Shown here one piece after another: positions 1 to 9,137 of a stretch of 64,000 nt of DNA. A model generated the notes under the pieces. That model saw nothing but the letters and a program-made list of their open reading frames with translations, was not told the DNA's origin and ran no database searches. The position numbers were made by a program, and so were the translations under genes. The first letter of the stretch is position 1; each line of letters starts with the position of its first letter. This DNA is from Amycolatopsis umgeniensis (lineage in GTDB: Bacteria; Actinomycetota; Actinomycetes; Mycobacteriales; Pseudonocardiaceae): positions 6,138,001 to 6,202,000 of the forward strand of contig NZ_JACHMX010000001.1 of the NCBI RefSeq assembly GCF_014205155.1, in the 5' to 3' direction.

Positions 1-12
1 GAGGATGCGCAT

Positions 13-669
13 ATGCTGAAGTCGTTGTCGCTGGCAAGCTCGGAGATCGAAGTGCGGGGTACGACTCCGGAAGGCTCGCCCTATCAAGGAACGGTGTCAA
101 TCGAAGGTGACGGAGACGCGATCAGACTGCACTGGTCACTTGAGTCCGGCCACGAGACGACGACCTTTTCGGGAATAGGCATCGAATGTCATGGGCGGCT
201 TTGCGTGGCGCGCAGCAGGTCCGTGGAACCCGCCATCCCGGAAACGTATCCCGGGGTGGTGAACTACGACATCGAAAGCTTGGGGCGCCTCCCTGCCACG
301 TGGTACCACCCCGATCTGGCGGGAGAACTCGGTTCAGGGGTCTCCACCGGCGGCCCGACCGATCGGATATGCGGCGTGTACCGGGCGGACTACGGTGCCG
401 GCGGGTCGGAATTCCCCAGCCTGACCAAGGAGATCACGGAACACCGTGGCCGTCTCCGGGCAAAATGGTTCCACGGGGAAGTGCTGGAGTACGCGGGCGT
501 CGGGTTCGTTTGGGAACAGAACTTGGTGGTGGCGTGGTCACAGCCTCCCCGGCAGGACCTCGACGTCCTGCTTTACGAGGAAACCGACCGTGGTCTCGCC
601 GGTGCGAAGTGGTTCGATTGGTCGAGCGCCTCGACTTCGGCGGGTTCGGAGACCTTGATCGCGCGCTGA
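13..669 (+). CDS. hypothetical protein with internal repeat
   Basis: This is a 218-residue protein that I do not recognise. The ATG follows a GAGGATGC-type ribosome site at the very edge of the window. There is no signal peptide or membrane segment. Two roughly 60-80 residue halves resemble each other: both have a beta-rich pattern with a 'GRLPATWYH' or 'GRLRAKWFHG' type element and a nearby 'GVGF' or 'GIGI' turn, and a third 'LAGAKWFDW' lies near the C-terminus. This suggests a repeated beta fold around conserved tryptophans. The next gene is about 200 bases downstream on the same strand, so it need not be in the same operon. No function is assigned. Confidence 0.6.
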   Translation: MLKSLSLASSEIEVRGTTPEGSPYQGTVSIEGDGDAIRLHWSLESGHETTTFSGIGIECHGRLCVARSRSVEPAIPETYPGVVNYDIESLGRLPATWYHPDLAGELGSGVSTGGPTDRICGVYRADYGAGGSEFPSLTKEITEHRGRLRAKWFHGEVLEYAGVGFVWEQNLVVAWSQPPRQDLDVLLYEETDRGLAGAKWFDWSSASTSAGSETLIAR

Positions 670-874
670 TCGTCGGTCAGCGCGCCAGGCCCGCGCGGGT
701 CGACCAGGGCCGGGTCAGCCGGATCTTTACGTCGAGCGGTGGACAGGAGCCCCGTGGACATGTTGGGCTGAGACCCGGCCGAGCCCGAAGTGGTCGGCTG
801 TTTTCTGCCCTGCGACGTCGAGGAGCGGCGCCCTGAGCCTGTCGGAGTACCTCCGGGAGAACTGGATCGACGTC

Positions 875-3283
875 GTGAACGACGCGATCCTGCACGTGGA
901 TCTCACCCTGGCGGCGATGGCGCTGGCCGTGCTGGTCGGAATGACGATCGGCCTGCTCACCTACCGGCGGCGATGGCTCGGCGCGATGGCGACCACGACG
1001 ACGGCGGCGTTCCTGACCGTCCCGTCGATCGCGCTGCTGGGCATCCTGATCGGCCCGTTCGGGCTGGGACTGACGAATGTCCTGTGCGCACTGGTGCTCT
1101 ACGCGCTTCTGCCGATCACGCGCAACACGATCGTCGGGCTGCGTGGCGTCGATCCGGCCGTGGTGGACGCGGCGCGCGGCATGGGGTTCGGCCGCGCGCG
1201 GCTGCTGTTCCGTGTGCGCCTGCCGCTCGCCTGGCCGGTGATCCTTTCCGGCATCCGGGTCTCGACGCAGATCACGATCGGTATCGCGGCCATCGGCGCG
1301 TATGTCAAGGGCCCCGGCCTCGGCAACGAGATCTTCGACGGGCTCGGCCGGTTCGGCTCGGTCAACTCGCTGAACCAGGTACTCACCGGAACGCTCGGGA
1401 TCATGGTGCTGGCGTTGCTGTTCGACCTGGCCTTCGTGGTGGTCGGCAAGCTGACCACACGACGACGTCCCCGTGCCCGCGCAGCGATGGCTTCGGGGAC
1501 GTCCGGGGGAGCAGCCGGAATGGGCGGCGAGACGATCGAGCTGCGGGACGTCAGCAAGCATTACCCAGGACGGGCGGCACCGGCTGTCGAAAGCCTGACG
1601 ATGCGAATCCCCGCGGGCGAAATCGTCGTGCTGACCGGTCCGTCGGGATGCGGCAAGACGACGACCATGCGGATGATCAACCGGCTCGTCGAGCCCACCG
1701 CGGGCGTCGTCACGATCGGCGGCACCGACGTGTCGGCGCTCGACCTCGACGAACACCGGCGCAACACCGGTTACGTCATCCAGCAGATCGGGCTCTTCCC
1801 GCATCTGCGTGTGGACGCCAACATCGGCGTTGTCCCGCGGCTGCTCGGCTGGACTCGACGACGTATCGCCGACCGCGTGCGCGAGTTGCTCGGCGTCGTC
1901 GGCCTGACCCGCGAACACGGCATCCGGTACCCGCGTGAGCTTTCCGGCGGCCAGCAGCAGCGCGTCGGTGTGGCGCGGGCGATGGCCGCGGATCCGCCGG
2001 TCATGTTGATGGACGAGCCGTTCGGCTCCACCGACCCGATCACGCGCGCCCGGCTGCAGGATGAATTCCTTCGCCTGCAACGGGAAGTACGCAAGACGAT
2101 CGTGTTCGTCACGCATGACTTCGACGAGGCGGTGAAGGTCGGCGACCGGATCGCCGTGCTGCGGCCGCGGTCGGTGATCGCGCAGTACGACACGCCCCAG
2201 GCGATCCTCGCCGCGCCCGCGGACGACTACGTCGCGAGTTTCGTCGGCTCGAAGCGGAACCTGAAGCGGCTCGCGCTGATCCGGGTGGGTGACCTGGACC
2301 TCCGGCCGGCGGCCGAGCCGGACGGCCTGCCTCCGGTCCGGCCCGACGACACGCTCCGGGACGTACTGGATGTCATGGTGCGGACGGGTAGTACCGCGGT
2401 CGTGGTCACCGAGGACAGTGCCGCGAGGCCGCTGGGGGTGTGCGACGCGCCCAGTCTCGTCGCGGCACTCCAACCTGCCGACGAGGCACCCGCGCCCGCG
2501 ATCCCGGACGCCGAGGAGGCGCCTGAACCGGGCACGGACGCCACAGCGCCCGCACGGCCTCGTCGGCGTCGGCTCGGACTGCTGGTGCGCCCGGTCCTGC
2601 TGATCCTCGCCTTGCTGGCGCTCTTCATGATCGTGCGTGCGCACCCGATGGACTCGATCGAACAGCGTTTCCTCAACCCCGGCGAGATCCTCACCGAACT
2701 GGGCGCGCATCTGCGGCTCACCCTGATCTCGACGGTGTGCACCATCGCCATCGCCCTCCCGCTCGGCATCCTGCTCACCCGCTCCGGAGCCCGCTGGGCG
2801 AGGCCCATCGGCCTGGGGCTGGGCAACCTCGGCCAGGCGATCCCGTCGATCGGGCTCGTCGTGCTGCTCGCGCTCTGGATCGGCACGGGCACCGCGACGG
2901 CGGTGACGGCGCTCGTCGTCTACGCGACCTTGCCGGTGCTGCGCAACACGATCGTCGGGCTCGACGGCGTCGACCCGACCCTCGTCGACGCCGCGCGCGG
3001 GATGGGCATGGGCAAGACGGCCATCCTGTGGCGGATCGAACTGCCGCTGGCCGTCCCGGTGATCCTCGCCGGGATCCGGACCGCGCTGGTGCTCACCGTC
3101 GCGAGCGCGACGCTGGCGACGTTCATCGACGGCGGCGGTCTCGGCGGCGGGCTTGTCGCCGGGATCGGTTTGTACCGCCCGATCCTGAGCCTGACCTTCG
3201 GCATCATCGTCGCCGCACTGGCGCTTTTCGTCGACTGGCTGGGGCTGGTCGCCGAGGAGGTACTGCACCCGCGCGGAATGTAG
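875..3283 (+). CDS. fused osmoprotectant ABC transporter, permease-ATPase-permease
   Basis: A single 802-residue polypeptide joins the three cytoplasmic and membrane parts of an OpuC/ProU-type glycine-betaine or choline importer. The first permease is at residues 1-200 with the EAA-like stretch 'VDAARGMGFGRARLLF'. The ATPase is at about 215-460, with Walker A 'GPSGCGKTT', signature 'LSGGQQQR' and Walker B 'VMLMDEPF'. A CBS-like half domain lies at about 470-540, and the second permease at 570-802 has a matching 'VDAARGMGMGKTAILW'. The GTG at 875 may be too late: in-frame CTG codons at 833 and 839 follow a GAGGAG site (820-825), and the residues between look like the usual N-terminal helix of this permease. 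The gene is followed after 28 bases by the binding lipoprotein, which it should work with. Confidence 0.9.
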   Translation: MNDAILHVDLTLAAMALAVLVGMTIGLLTYRRRWLGAMATTTTAAFLTVPSIALLGILIGPFGLGLTNVLCALVLYALLPITRNTIVGLRGVDPAVVDAARGMGFGRARLLFRVRLPLAWPVILSGIRVSTQITIGIAAIGAYVKGPGLGNEIFDGLGRFGSVNSLNQVLTGTLGIMVLALLFDLAFVVVGKLTTRRRPRARAAMASGTSGGAAGMGGETIELRDVSKHYPGRAAPAVESLTMRIPAGEIVVLTGPSGCGKTTTMRMINRLVEPTAGVVTIGGTDVSALDLDEHRRNTGYVIQQIGLFPHLRVDANIGVVPRLLGWTRRRIADRVRELLGVVGLTREHGIRYPRELSGGQQQRVGVARAMAADPPVMLMDEPFGSTDPITRARLQDEFLRLQREVRKTIVFVTHDFDEAVKVGDRIAVLRPRSVIAQYDTPQAILAAPADDYVASFVGSKRNLKRLALIRVGDLDLRPAAEPDGLPPVRPDDTLRDVLDVMVRTGSTAVVVTEDSAARPLGVCDAPSLVAALQPADEAPAPAIPDAEEAPEPGTDATAPARPRRRRLGLLVRPVLLILALLALFMIVRAHPMDSIEQRFLNPGEILTELGAHLRLTLISTVCTIAIALPLGILLTRSGARWARPIGLGLGNLGQAIPSIGLVVLLALWIGTGTATAVTALVVYATLPVLRNTIVGLDGVDPTLVDAARGMGMGKTAILWRIELPLAVPVILAGIRTALVLTVASATLATFIDGGGLGGGLVAGIGLYRPILSLTFGIIVAALALFVDWLGLVAEEVLHPRGM

Positions 3284-3311
3284 CCCGACCGACTTCAAGG
3301 AGGACCAACCC

Positions 3312-4286
3312 ATGCGGATGCTCCAGCGCACGACAGCCGTTGTGCTCGCGCTCGTCGCGTCAGCGTCGCTCGCGGTCGGCTGCACGATCGGCAAGGACGA
3401 GACCGGCGCCCAGGTCGGCGCGGGATCCATCAAGAAGATCGACGCGCTCAACGGCGTCCAGATCCGGGTCAGCTCCAAGGAGTTCGACGAGCAACTGCTG
3501 CTCGGCCAGATCGCCCTCGTCGCACTGCAGGCGGCCGGGGCGAGCCCGCAGGACAAGACCAACATCACCGGCTCGAGCAACGTCCGCCAGGCGCTCACCA
3601 GCGGCGCGGTCGACCTGTACTGGGAATACACCGGCACCGCCTGGATCAGCTACCTCACCCAGACCAAGCCGATCAGCGATCCGCAGGCGCAGTACGAAGC
3701 GGTCAAACAAGCCGACATCGCCAACGGCGTCACCTGGTGGGCACGCTCGCCGGCCAACGACACCTACGCCCTCGCCGGCAACCCGGCGACACTGGCCCGG
3801 ACCGGCGTCAAGACGCTGTCCGACTACGCGGCACTGGTGAAACAGGACCCGGCCGCGGCCTCGACCTGTATGGGGCCGGAGTTCAAGAGCCGGGACGACG
3901 GGTTCCCCGGCCTGGCGAAGACCTACGGGTTCACCCTGCCCGATCCGCAGGTGCACCTGCTCAACGACGCCGTCGTCTACCCGAGCGTCGGCAAGGGGGA
4001 CCCCTGCGGCTTCGGCTCGGTCGCCTCCACCGACGGGCGCGTGGCCGCGCAGAACCTCACCGTGCTCGAGGACGACAAGCACTTCTTCCCGACGTACAAC
4101 CCCGCCATCTCGATCGCCACTCCGCTCGCCCAGAAGTACCCGCAGCTGGAGCAGGTCTTCACGCCGATCGCCGCGAAGCTCGACACCGCGACGCTCACCG
4201 ACCTGAACAAGAAGGTCAGCGTCGACGGCCAGAAGGCCGCCACGGTCGCCCACGACTGGCTCAAGTCGGCGGGCTTCATCAGCTGA
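3312..4286 (+). CDS. osmoprotectant-binding lipoprotein (OpuCC/ProX type)
   Basis: This 324-residue lipoprotein has a signal peptide ending in a lipobox just before the cysteine of 'LAVGC', so it is anchored on the outer face of the membrane. The mature part fits the OpuAC family: 'VRISSKEFDEQLLLGQI' type start (here 'IRVSSKEFDEQLLLGQ'), 'SGAVDLYWEYTGTAW' and 'NDAVVYPSVGKGDPCGFG'. Such proteins capture glycine betaine, choline or related compatible solutes. A strong AAGGAGG site precedes the ATG. It lies directly behind the fused transporter and forms one operon with it. The exact solute cannot be read from the sequence. Confidence 0.9.
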   Translation: MRMLQRTTAVVLALVASASLAVGCTIGKDETGAQVGAGSIKKIDALNGVQIRVSSKEFDEQLLLGQIALVALQAAGASPQDKTNITGSSNVRQALTSGAVDLYWEYTGTAWISYLTQTKPISDPQAQYEAVKQADIANGVTWWARSPANDTYALAGNPATLARTGVKTLSDYAALVKQDPAAASTCMGPEFKSRDDGFPGLAKTYGFTLPDPQVHLLNDAVVYPSVGKGDPCGFGSVASTDGRVAAQNLTVLEDDKHFFPTYNPAISIATPLAQKYPQLEQVFTPIAAKLDTATLTDLNKKVSVDGQKAATVAHDWLKSAGFIS

Positions 4287-4299
4287 ACCGTGGTGCCGA

Positions 4300-5742
4300 T
4301 CATCGGGAGTCCTGGCGGTGGACGCTGAGTTCGCCGTAGGCGGGCAGCACGACGGACAGGTCGGTGGAGGCGCCTCGGAGAACGGTGTCCAGGAAGGCCA
4401 AAGTGGCCGCGGCGACGACTCGCGGGCTCTCGGTGCGGCCCAGGGAACCGACTATCGAGGGCACCGGTGGCAGGTACAGGGGACCGTCCGTGAACGTGAG
4501 GTGGGCCGCGCCGGGGATGGTGAGCCGGTAGCTCACCGAGGTGTTGCGCTCGAACACCTCGGTGAGGCGGGGCAGGTAGCGCGGGTCGGTGCCCGGGGTG
4601 ATGGCCTGGGTGAGCGCGAGCGCGGGCCGGTCGAGGGCGGGCGATACCGGGCCGTGCGGGTAGCCGTCCAGATCGATGACGGCTGCGAACCGGCGGTCCT
4701 GCCGGACGACCTGCAGCGCGGCGGCGCCACCCAGGGAGTGACCGGTCGCGGCGACCCGGCCGGTGTCCAGACGTCCGGCCAGCGGGTCGGCCCGGTCGAG
4801 ATCGACCAAGCGGGTGAGGACGAAGCCGAGGTCGGCGACTCGGATCGCGGTCCAGCCGGCCGCCAGCTTCTCGTCCTCACCGCGGTCGCCGCTCGAGACG
4901 GTCTCGGTGGTGATCGTCCGGCCGTCGGCGAGGACGACGGCGGCGGAGTCGTACGGGTGGTCGAGGGCGGCGACCACGTAGCCGTGGCTGGCCAGTTCCT
5001 CCGCCCACGCGGTGTTTTGGGTGCGCACTCCGCTGGACCCGGGGGAGAACAGCACGAGCGGGAACCGTCCTCCCTCCCGGGCGACAGGGGCGCCGAAGAC
5101 CGAATGGGTGCGGGCGCGCGGAACGTCGTCCATCAAGAACCCCGGCAGGCCGGTTCCGCGGGCGAGGGCTTCGGAGACGGTGCGTGCTTCGTCCTCGGTG
5201 CGTCCGAGGTAAGGGGCCCGCGGCGCGTCCCCGGGGCTGTTCTGCGCGGGGTACCAGAGCTGGGCCACGACCGTGCGCCGGTCGAGCGGATCGGCGGTGA
5301 AGGTCTCGGGGCGGAGCGGGTCGGTCCACTGCAGCACGCGGGTGCCGACCGCGAAGGGCCCCGAGGGGCCGGGGAACACGGGGACGGGAAAGGCCCAGGC
5401 GGCCAAGGCGCCCGCGGTGATCAGCCCGGCGCAGGCCATCGATCCCGGCAACGCGAGCCACCAGCGGACCCGCCGTACTGGCCGGCCGGAACGCCGTCGC
5501 AGTACGGGGGAGAAGGCGAACGGCGCCGCGAGGAGGGCGCCTGTCAGTACCGGCAGCAGCTGCCAGCGGATCCCCGTCACGCCCAGCGCGATCACGGACG
5601 CCAGGAGAGCCACTCCCGCCGCGATCGTGGCACGTGGACGGGCGGCGGGCGGAAGCCAGCGCGCCACCACCAGCGCGACGGCACCGAGCAACGCAAGGAT
5701 TTCCAGGAGGGACAGGTTCAGTCCCGTGATGATCTCGGTCAC
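4300..5742 (-). CDS. membrane-anchored alpha/beta hydrolase, PAF-acetylhydrolase-like
   Basis: The protein has 480 residues. The first 110 or so form four hydrophobic helices. A cytosolic or extracytoplasmic alpha/beta hydrolase follows, with the nucleophile elbow 'GHSLGG', an oxyanion region 'VLFSPGSSG' and a C-terminal 'GAAHLTF' histidine. This pattern matches the platelet-activating-factor acetylhydrolase (isoform II) family of esterases. I chose the GTG at 5742 because a GAGGA site sits eight bases before it; the frame stays open to 5850. It converges on the osmoprotectant operon with a 13-base gap. The natural ester substrate is unknown. Confidence 0.8.
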   Translation of the reverse strand: MTEIITGLNLSLLEILALLGAVALVVARWLPPAARPRATIAAGVALLASVIALGVTGIRWQLLPVLTGALLAAPFAFSPVLRRRSGRPVRRVRWWLALPGSMACAGLITAGALAAWAFPVPVFPGPSGPFAVGTRVLQWTDPLRPETFTADPLDRRTVVAQLWYPAQNSPGDAPRAPYLGRTEDEARTVSEALARGTGLPGFLMDDVPRARTHSVFGAPVAREGGRFPLVLFSPGSSGVRTQNTAWAEELASHGYVVAALDHPYDSAAVVLADGRTITTETVSSGDRGEDEKLAAGWTAIRVADLGFVLTRLVDLDRADPLAGRLDTGRVAATGHSLGGAAALQVVRQDRRFAAVIDLDGYPHGPVSPALDRPALALTQAITPGTDPRYLPRLTEVFERNTSVSYRLTIPGAAHLTFTDGPLYLPPVPSIVGSLGRTESPRVVAAATLAFLDTVLRGASTDLSVVLPAYGELSVHRQDSR

Positions 5743-5972
5743 CCGGCCATCCTCGGCGCCGGGAAGGCGGGGCCACATCGCTCCCGGGGCGCCATCGCCG
5801 GGCGACCGTGATCGCAATTCCGGGCACGTCGCATGCGACGGGAGTGGCAATCGGACAGGCCGGATCGGTGGTCCGGTTGAGACCGCAGGAGGTGGTGGAA
5901 CTCCTCCTCAGGTCTCATCCCGGCCGGGTGCGGTCAGACGCCGGGCTCATGTGCGTGGCGGTGCGCCCGGCT

Positions 5973-5978
5973 TACGAT
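5973..5978 (+). promoter_or_regulatory. -10 element for leaderless kinase mRNA
   Basis: TACGAT fits the TANNNT -10 consensus and stands six bases before the GTG at 5985, with no ribosome site between. This arrangement is typical of leaderless actinobacterial mRNAs and fixes the kinase start better than the upstream in-frame ATGs at 5808 and 5949. Confidence 0.6.
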
Positions 5979-5984
5979 CATCGG

Positions 5985-7157
5985 GTGCGTTCTGCGAGAA
6001 CAGCCGTTCGGCGCCGGGTTTCCCGGCTGCCACCGGTGGTGCGGGGTTCGCTGCTGCCGGTGCTGCTCCTGCTCAACGTCGTGACCACCCGGCCGCCGCG
6101 AGAACTGCCGGTGGCCGTGACCTTCACCGTCGTCCTCATGCTGCCCCTGGTGTGGCGGCACCGGGCGCCGCGCACGGTGTTCGGTGCCGTGGCGGCCGTG
6201 GCCGCGGTCCAGTGGCTGCTGGACGTCCAGCTCCCGGCGGACATCGCCCTGCTGGTGGCTCTCTACACGGTGGCCCTGCACTCGGACCTGCGCGACACCC
6301 TGGTCGCCGGCGCCGTCCTGGAGGCAGGGGGCGTACTGGCCTGTCTGCGCTGGGCCACCGATGGCGCGTTCCTCACGCCGTTCGTCGCGGTCACCGCGAT
6401 GATCGTCGCCGTCGGCGTCCTCGGTGTGCACGTGCGGACCCACCGCGCCTACCTCGCGGCCGTCGAGAAACGAGCCGTGCGCTTGGAACGGGAACACGAT
6501 CAGCAGGCGCGGGTGGCCGTCGCCGAAGAGCGGACCCGGATCACCCGGGAGATGCACGACATCGTCACCCACAACCTGTCCGTCATGGTCGCGCTCACCG
6601 ACGCCGCCGTCTACGCACAGCACCGGTCGCCCGGCAAGGCCACCACCGCGATGCTCCAGATCTCCGAGACGGGACGGCAGGCCCTGACCGACATGCGGCG
6701 TTCCCTGGGCCTCCTGCGCACCGGCGAACCGGACGCGCTGCGGCATCCGCTGCCCGGGATCAGCCAGCTGAAGACCCTCGCCGACCAGATGTGCGCCGCC
6801 GGGCTGCCGACCCGTATCGACCTCCGCGGCGGCCACGCCCACGTACCCGCCACCGCGCAACTGACCGTCTATCGCCTGGTCCAGGAAGCCTTGACCAACA
6901 CCCTCAAACACACCCCCGCCGGCACCGAAGCGAAGGTCCGGATCGAGTGCTCGACCGAGACCGTCACCGTGGACGTCACCGACAGCGGCCCTCGCCCGCC
7001 AGCCCTCGCCACCACCCGGTCCGGCCACGGCATCGCCGGCATGCGAGAGCGCGCGGCCGCCTACGGGGGGACGTTGCGGGCAGGACCGCTCCCGAGCGGC
7101 GGCTGGGGTGTCCACACCCGCCTGTTCCTCGCCGGCAGCGGGGTGGTGTCCGCATGA
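5985..7157 (+). CDS. NarL/DesK-type sensor histidine kinase
   Basis: This is a 390-residue membrane sensor kinase. About six hydrophobic segments fill the first 150 residues. They are followed by a short coiled coil, the HisKA_3 phosphoacceptor region 'RITREMHDIVTHNLSVM', and an HATPase domain with the N-box 'QEALTNTLKH', 'DSGPRPP' and the G-box 'GHGIAGMRERAAAYGG'. It should phosphorylate the response regulator encoded directly downstream, with which it overlaps by four bases (ATGA). The start is a leaderless GTG six bases after a TACGAT element. The signal is unknown; there is no large extracellular sensor domain, which suggests a membrane or intramembrane cue. Confidence 0.88.
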   Translation: MRSARTAVRRRVSRLPPVVRGSLLPVLLLLNVVTTRPPRELPVAVTFTVVLMLPLVWRHRAPRTVFGAVAAVAAVQWLLDVQLPADIALLVALYTVALHSDLRDTLVAGAVLEAGGVLACLRWATDGAFLTPFVAVTAMIVAVGVLGVHVRTHRAYLAAVEKRAVRLEREHDQQARVAVAEERTRITREMHDIVTHNLSVMVALTDAAVYAQHRSPGKATTAMLQISETGRQALTDMRRSLGLLRTGEPDALRHPLPGISQLKTLADQMCAAGLPTRIDLRGGHAHVPATAQLTVYRLVQEALTNTLKHTPAGTEAKVRIECSTETVTVDVTDSGPRPPALATTRSGHGIAGMRERAAAYGGTLRAGPLPSGGWGVHTRLFLAGSGVVSA

Positions 7158-7813
7158 CGATCCGCATCCTCATCGCCGACGACGAAGCGTTGCTCCGCAT
7201 GGCCTTCAGCACGGTTCTGGAAGCCCAGCCCGACATGGCGTCGGTCGGCGAAGCCGAAGACGGCGCCCAGGCCGTCCGCCTCACCCGGGAACTGCGCCCC
7301 GACGTCGTCCTCATGGACGTCCGGATGCCCGGGACCGACGGGATCGAAGCGACCAGGCAGATCATCCAGAGCTGCCCGCAGACCCGGGTGCTGATCCTCA
7401 CCACCTTCGATCTGGACGAGTACGCCTTCGCCGGGCTCAAGGCCGGAGCCTCGGGATTCCTGCTGAAGAACACCAGGCCCGAGGACCTGCTCACCGCGAT
7501 CCGCCACGTGGCCGCGGGCGACGCGGTGGTCTCCCCGCGGATCACCCGCCGCCTGCTGGAGAAGTTCCGGCCGCACATCCCCGCCGACAGCACCGGACGC
7601 GACGAGCGGCTGAGCCGGCTCAGCGCCCGTGAACACGAGGTGCTCGTCCAGGTGGGCGCCGGCCTGTCCAACTCCGAGATCGCGGCGACCCTGTACCTCG
7701 CGGAGGCGACCGTGAAGTCGCACCTGGGGCGGGTCCTGCAGAAACTCGAGCTCCGCGACCGGATCCAGGCCGTGATCTTCGCCTACGAGAGCCGCCTCAT
7801 CCACCCCACGTGA
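7154..7813 (+). CDS. NarL-family response regulator
   Basis: The protein has 219 residues. The receiver domain (1-120) has the acidic pocket 'ADDE', the phospho-aspartate in 'VVLMDVRMPG', the switch Thr in 'ILTTFD' and Lys in 'GFLLKNTRP'. A LuxR-type helix-turn-helix at 150-215 reads 'LSAREHEVLVQVGAGLSNSE' and 'ATVKSHLGRVLQKL'. It is translationally coupled to the kinase by an ATGA overlap. Its targets may include neighbouring genes, but no operator can be read here. Confidence 0.92.
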   Translation: MTIRILIADDEALLRMAFSTVLEAQPDMASVGEAEDGAQAVRLTRELRPDVVLMDVRMPGTDGIEATRQIIQSCPQTRVLILTTFDLDEYAFAGLKAGASGFLLKNTRPEDLLTAIRHVAAGDAVVSPRITRRLLEKFRPHIPADSTGRDERLSRLSAREHEVLVQVGAGLSNSEIAATLYLAEATVKSHLGRVLQKLELRDRIQAVIFAYESRLIHPT

Positions 7814-7923
7814 TCAGGTGCCGCGGCCTGGAGTCGATCACCGGCGGCACGGGGTGGTCACGCAGTCGGAGCGTCCGCGCGAGCCGCAACCTGACATCAT
7901 CCGAGGAAGGAAGGGATCCCGCC

Positions 7924-9045
7924 ATGGTCGCCGAGCCGTTCAAGGCCAGCATCACCGAAGCCGAGATCGCGGATCTGCGTGAACGGTTGCGACGGACGCG
8001 GTGGCCCGAGCCCGAGCCGGTGGACGACTGGTCGCAGGGGTTGCCGCTGGCTTACGCGCAGGAGCTGTGCCGCGGCTGGGCCGAGGACTACGACTTCGGG
8101 TTCGCCGAGCGCCTGAACGCCTTCCCGCAGTACCGCGACACCGTCGACGGGCTGGGCATCCACTTCCTGCACGTCCGCTCGCCGGAGCCGGACGCGTTCC
8201 CGCTCGTGCTCACGCACGGGTGGCCGGGTTCGGTGCTGGAGTTCCTGGAGGTCCTCGGCCCGCTGACCGATCCGCGCGCGCACGGCGGTGATCCGGCGGA
8301 CGCGTTCCACGTGGTCGCGCCGTCGTTGCCCGGCTACGGCTGGAGTGACAAGCCGTCGACGACCGGGTGGGGCGTCACGCGCACCGCGCGGGCCTGGGAC
8401 ACGCTGATGGTTTCGCTGGGCTACGAGCGATACGGCGCGCAAGGCGGTGACTGGGGTTCGGCGGTGTCCGGTGCGCTGGGCGAGGTGGCACCCGAGCGGG
8501 TCGCCGGCGTCCACCTGAACCTGGGGTCCGTGGCGGCGGGCACCTTCGACGACCCGACGCCCGCGGAGCTGGCGAACCTCCAAGCAGAGAAGGAGTTCCA
8601 GCGCACCGGCCGGGGGTACTCGGCGATCCAGGCCACCCGCCCGCAGACCCTCGGCTACGGCCTCACCGACTCCCCGGCGGGGCAGGCCGCCTGGATCGCC
8701 GAGAAGTACTGGGCCTGGACGGATCACGGGGGCAGTCTCGAGGACGCGTTGCCGCGGCAGAAGATCCTCGACGAGATCTCGGTCTATTGGTTCACCGCGT
8801 CGGCCACGTCGTCGGCGCGTCTGTACTGGGAGAGCTTCGCCGGCTTCCGGGACAAGGTGACCGCGCCATCCGGACTGTCGGTCTACCCACGTGACATCAC
8901 CCGTCCGTCGCGGAGGGAGGCCGAACTGCGGTTCACCGACCTGCGCTGGTTCGAGGAAATGCCGCGAGGCGGCCACTTCGCCGCCCTGGAGCAGCCGCAG
9001 TCACTGATCGAGCAGGTGCGCGGGTTCTTCCGCCTCTTCCGCTGA
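7924..9045 (+). CDS. epoxide hydrolase, EHN-domain type
   Basis: This 373-residue enzyme begins with the epoxide-hydrolase N-terminal domain ('ASITEAEIADLRERLRRTRW') and continues into an alpha/beta hydrolase core. Visible catalytic features are the oxyanion motif 'HGWPGS', the nucleophile Asp in 'GGDWGS' and the terminal His in 'RGGHFAALE'. The family opens epoxides to vicinal diols by a covalent alkyl-enzyme ester. A GGAAGG ribosome site precedes the ATG. A second member of the family lies at 45617-46795; the two share long motifs around '[12 protein letters not shown]', so they are paralogues. Substrate unknown. Confidence 0.88.
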   Translation: MVAEPFKASITEAEIADLRERLRRTRWPEPEPVDDWSQGLPLAYAQELCRGWAEDYDFGFAERLNAFPQYRDTVDGLGIHFLHVRSPEPDAFPLVLTHGWPGSVLEFLEVLGPLTDPRAHGGDPADAFHVVAPSLPGYGWSDKPSTTGWGVTRTARAWDTLMVSLGYERYGAQGGDWGSAVSGALGEVAPERVAGVHLNLGSVAAGTFDDPTPAELANLQAEKEFQRTGRGYSAIQATRPQTLGYGLTDSPAGQAAWIAEKYWAWTDHGGSLEDALPRQKILDEISVYWFTASATSSARLYWESFAGFRDKVTAPSGLSVYPRDITRPSRREAELRFTDLRWFEEMPRGGHFAALEQPQSLIEQVRGFFRLFR

Positions 9046-9137
9046 CCTGCGGTCGCGGTCCGGCTTCGAGCGGGCGGCAACCAATCCTCCCCCGCAGGCG
9101 TGTTCGTCATGCCTGTACGGACAAGGGGAGGGCCAGC

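Noticed and set aside
677..3637. 986-residue open frame on the minus strand
   Set aside because: It mirrors the osmoprotectant transporter, is full of Arg, Asp, Gln and His of antisense origin, and shows no domain.
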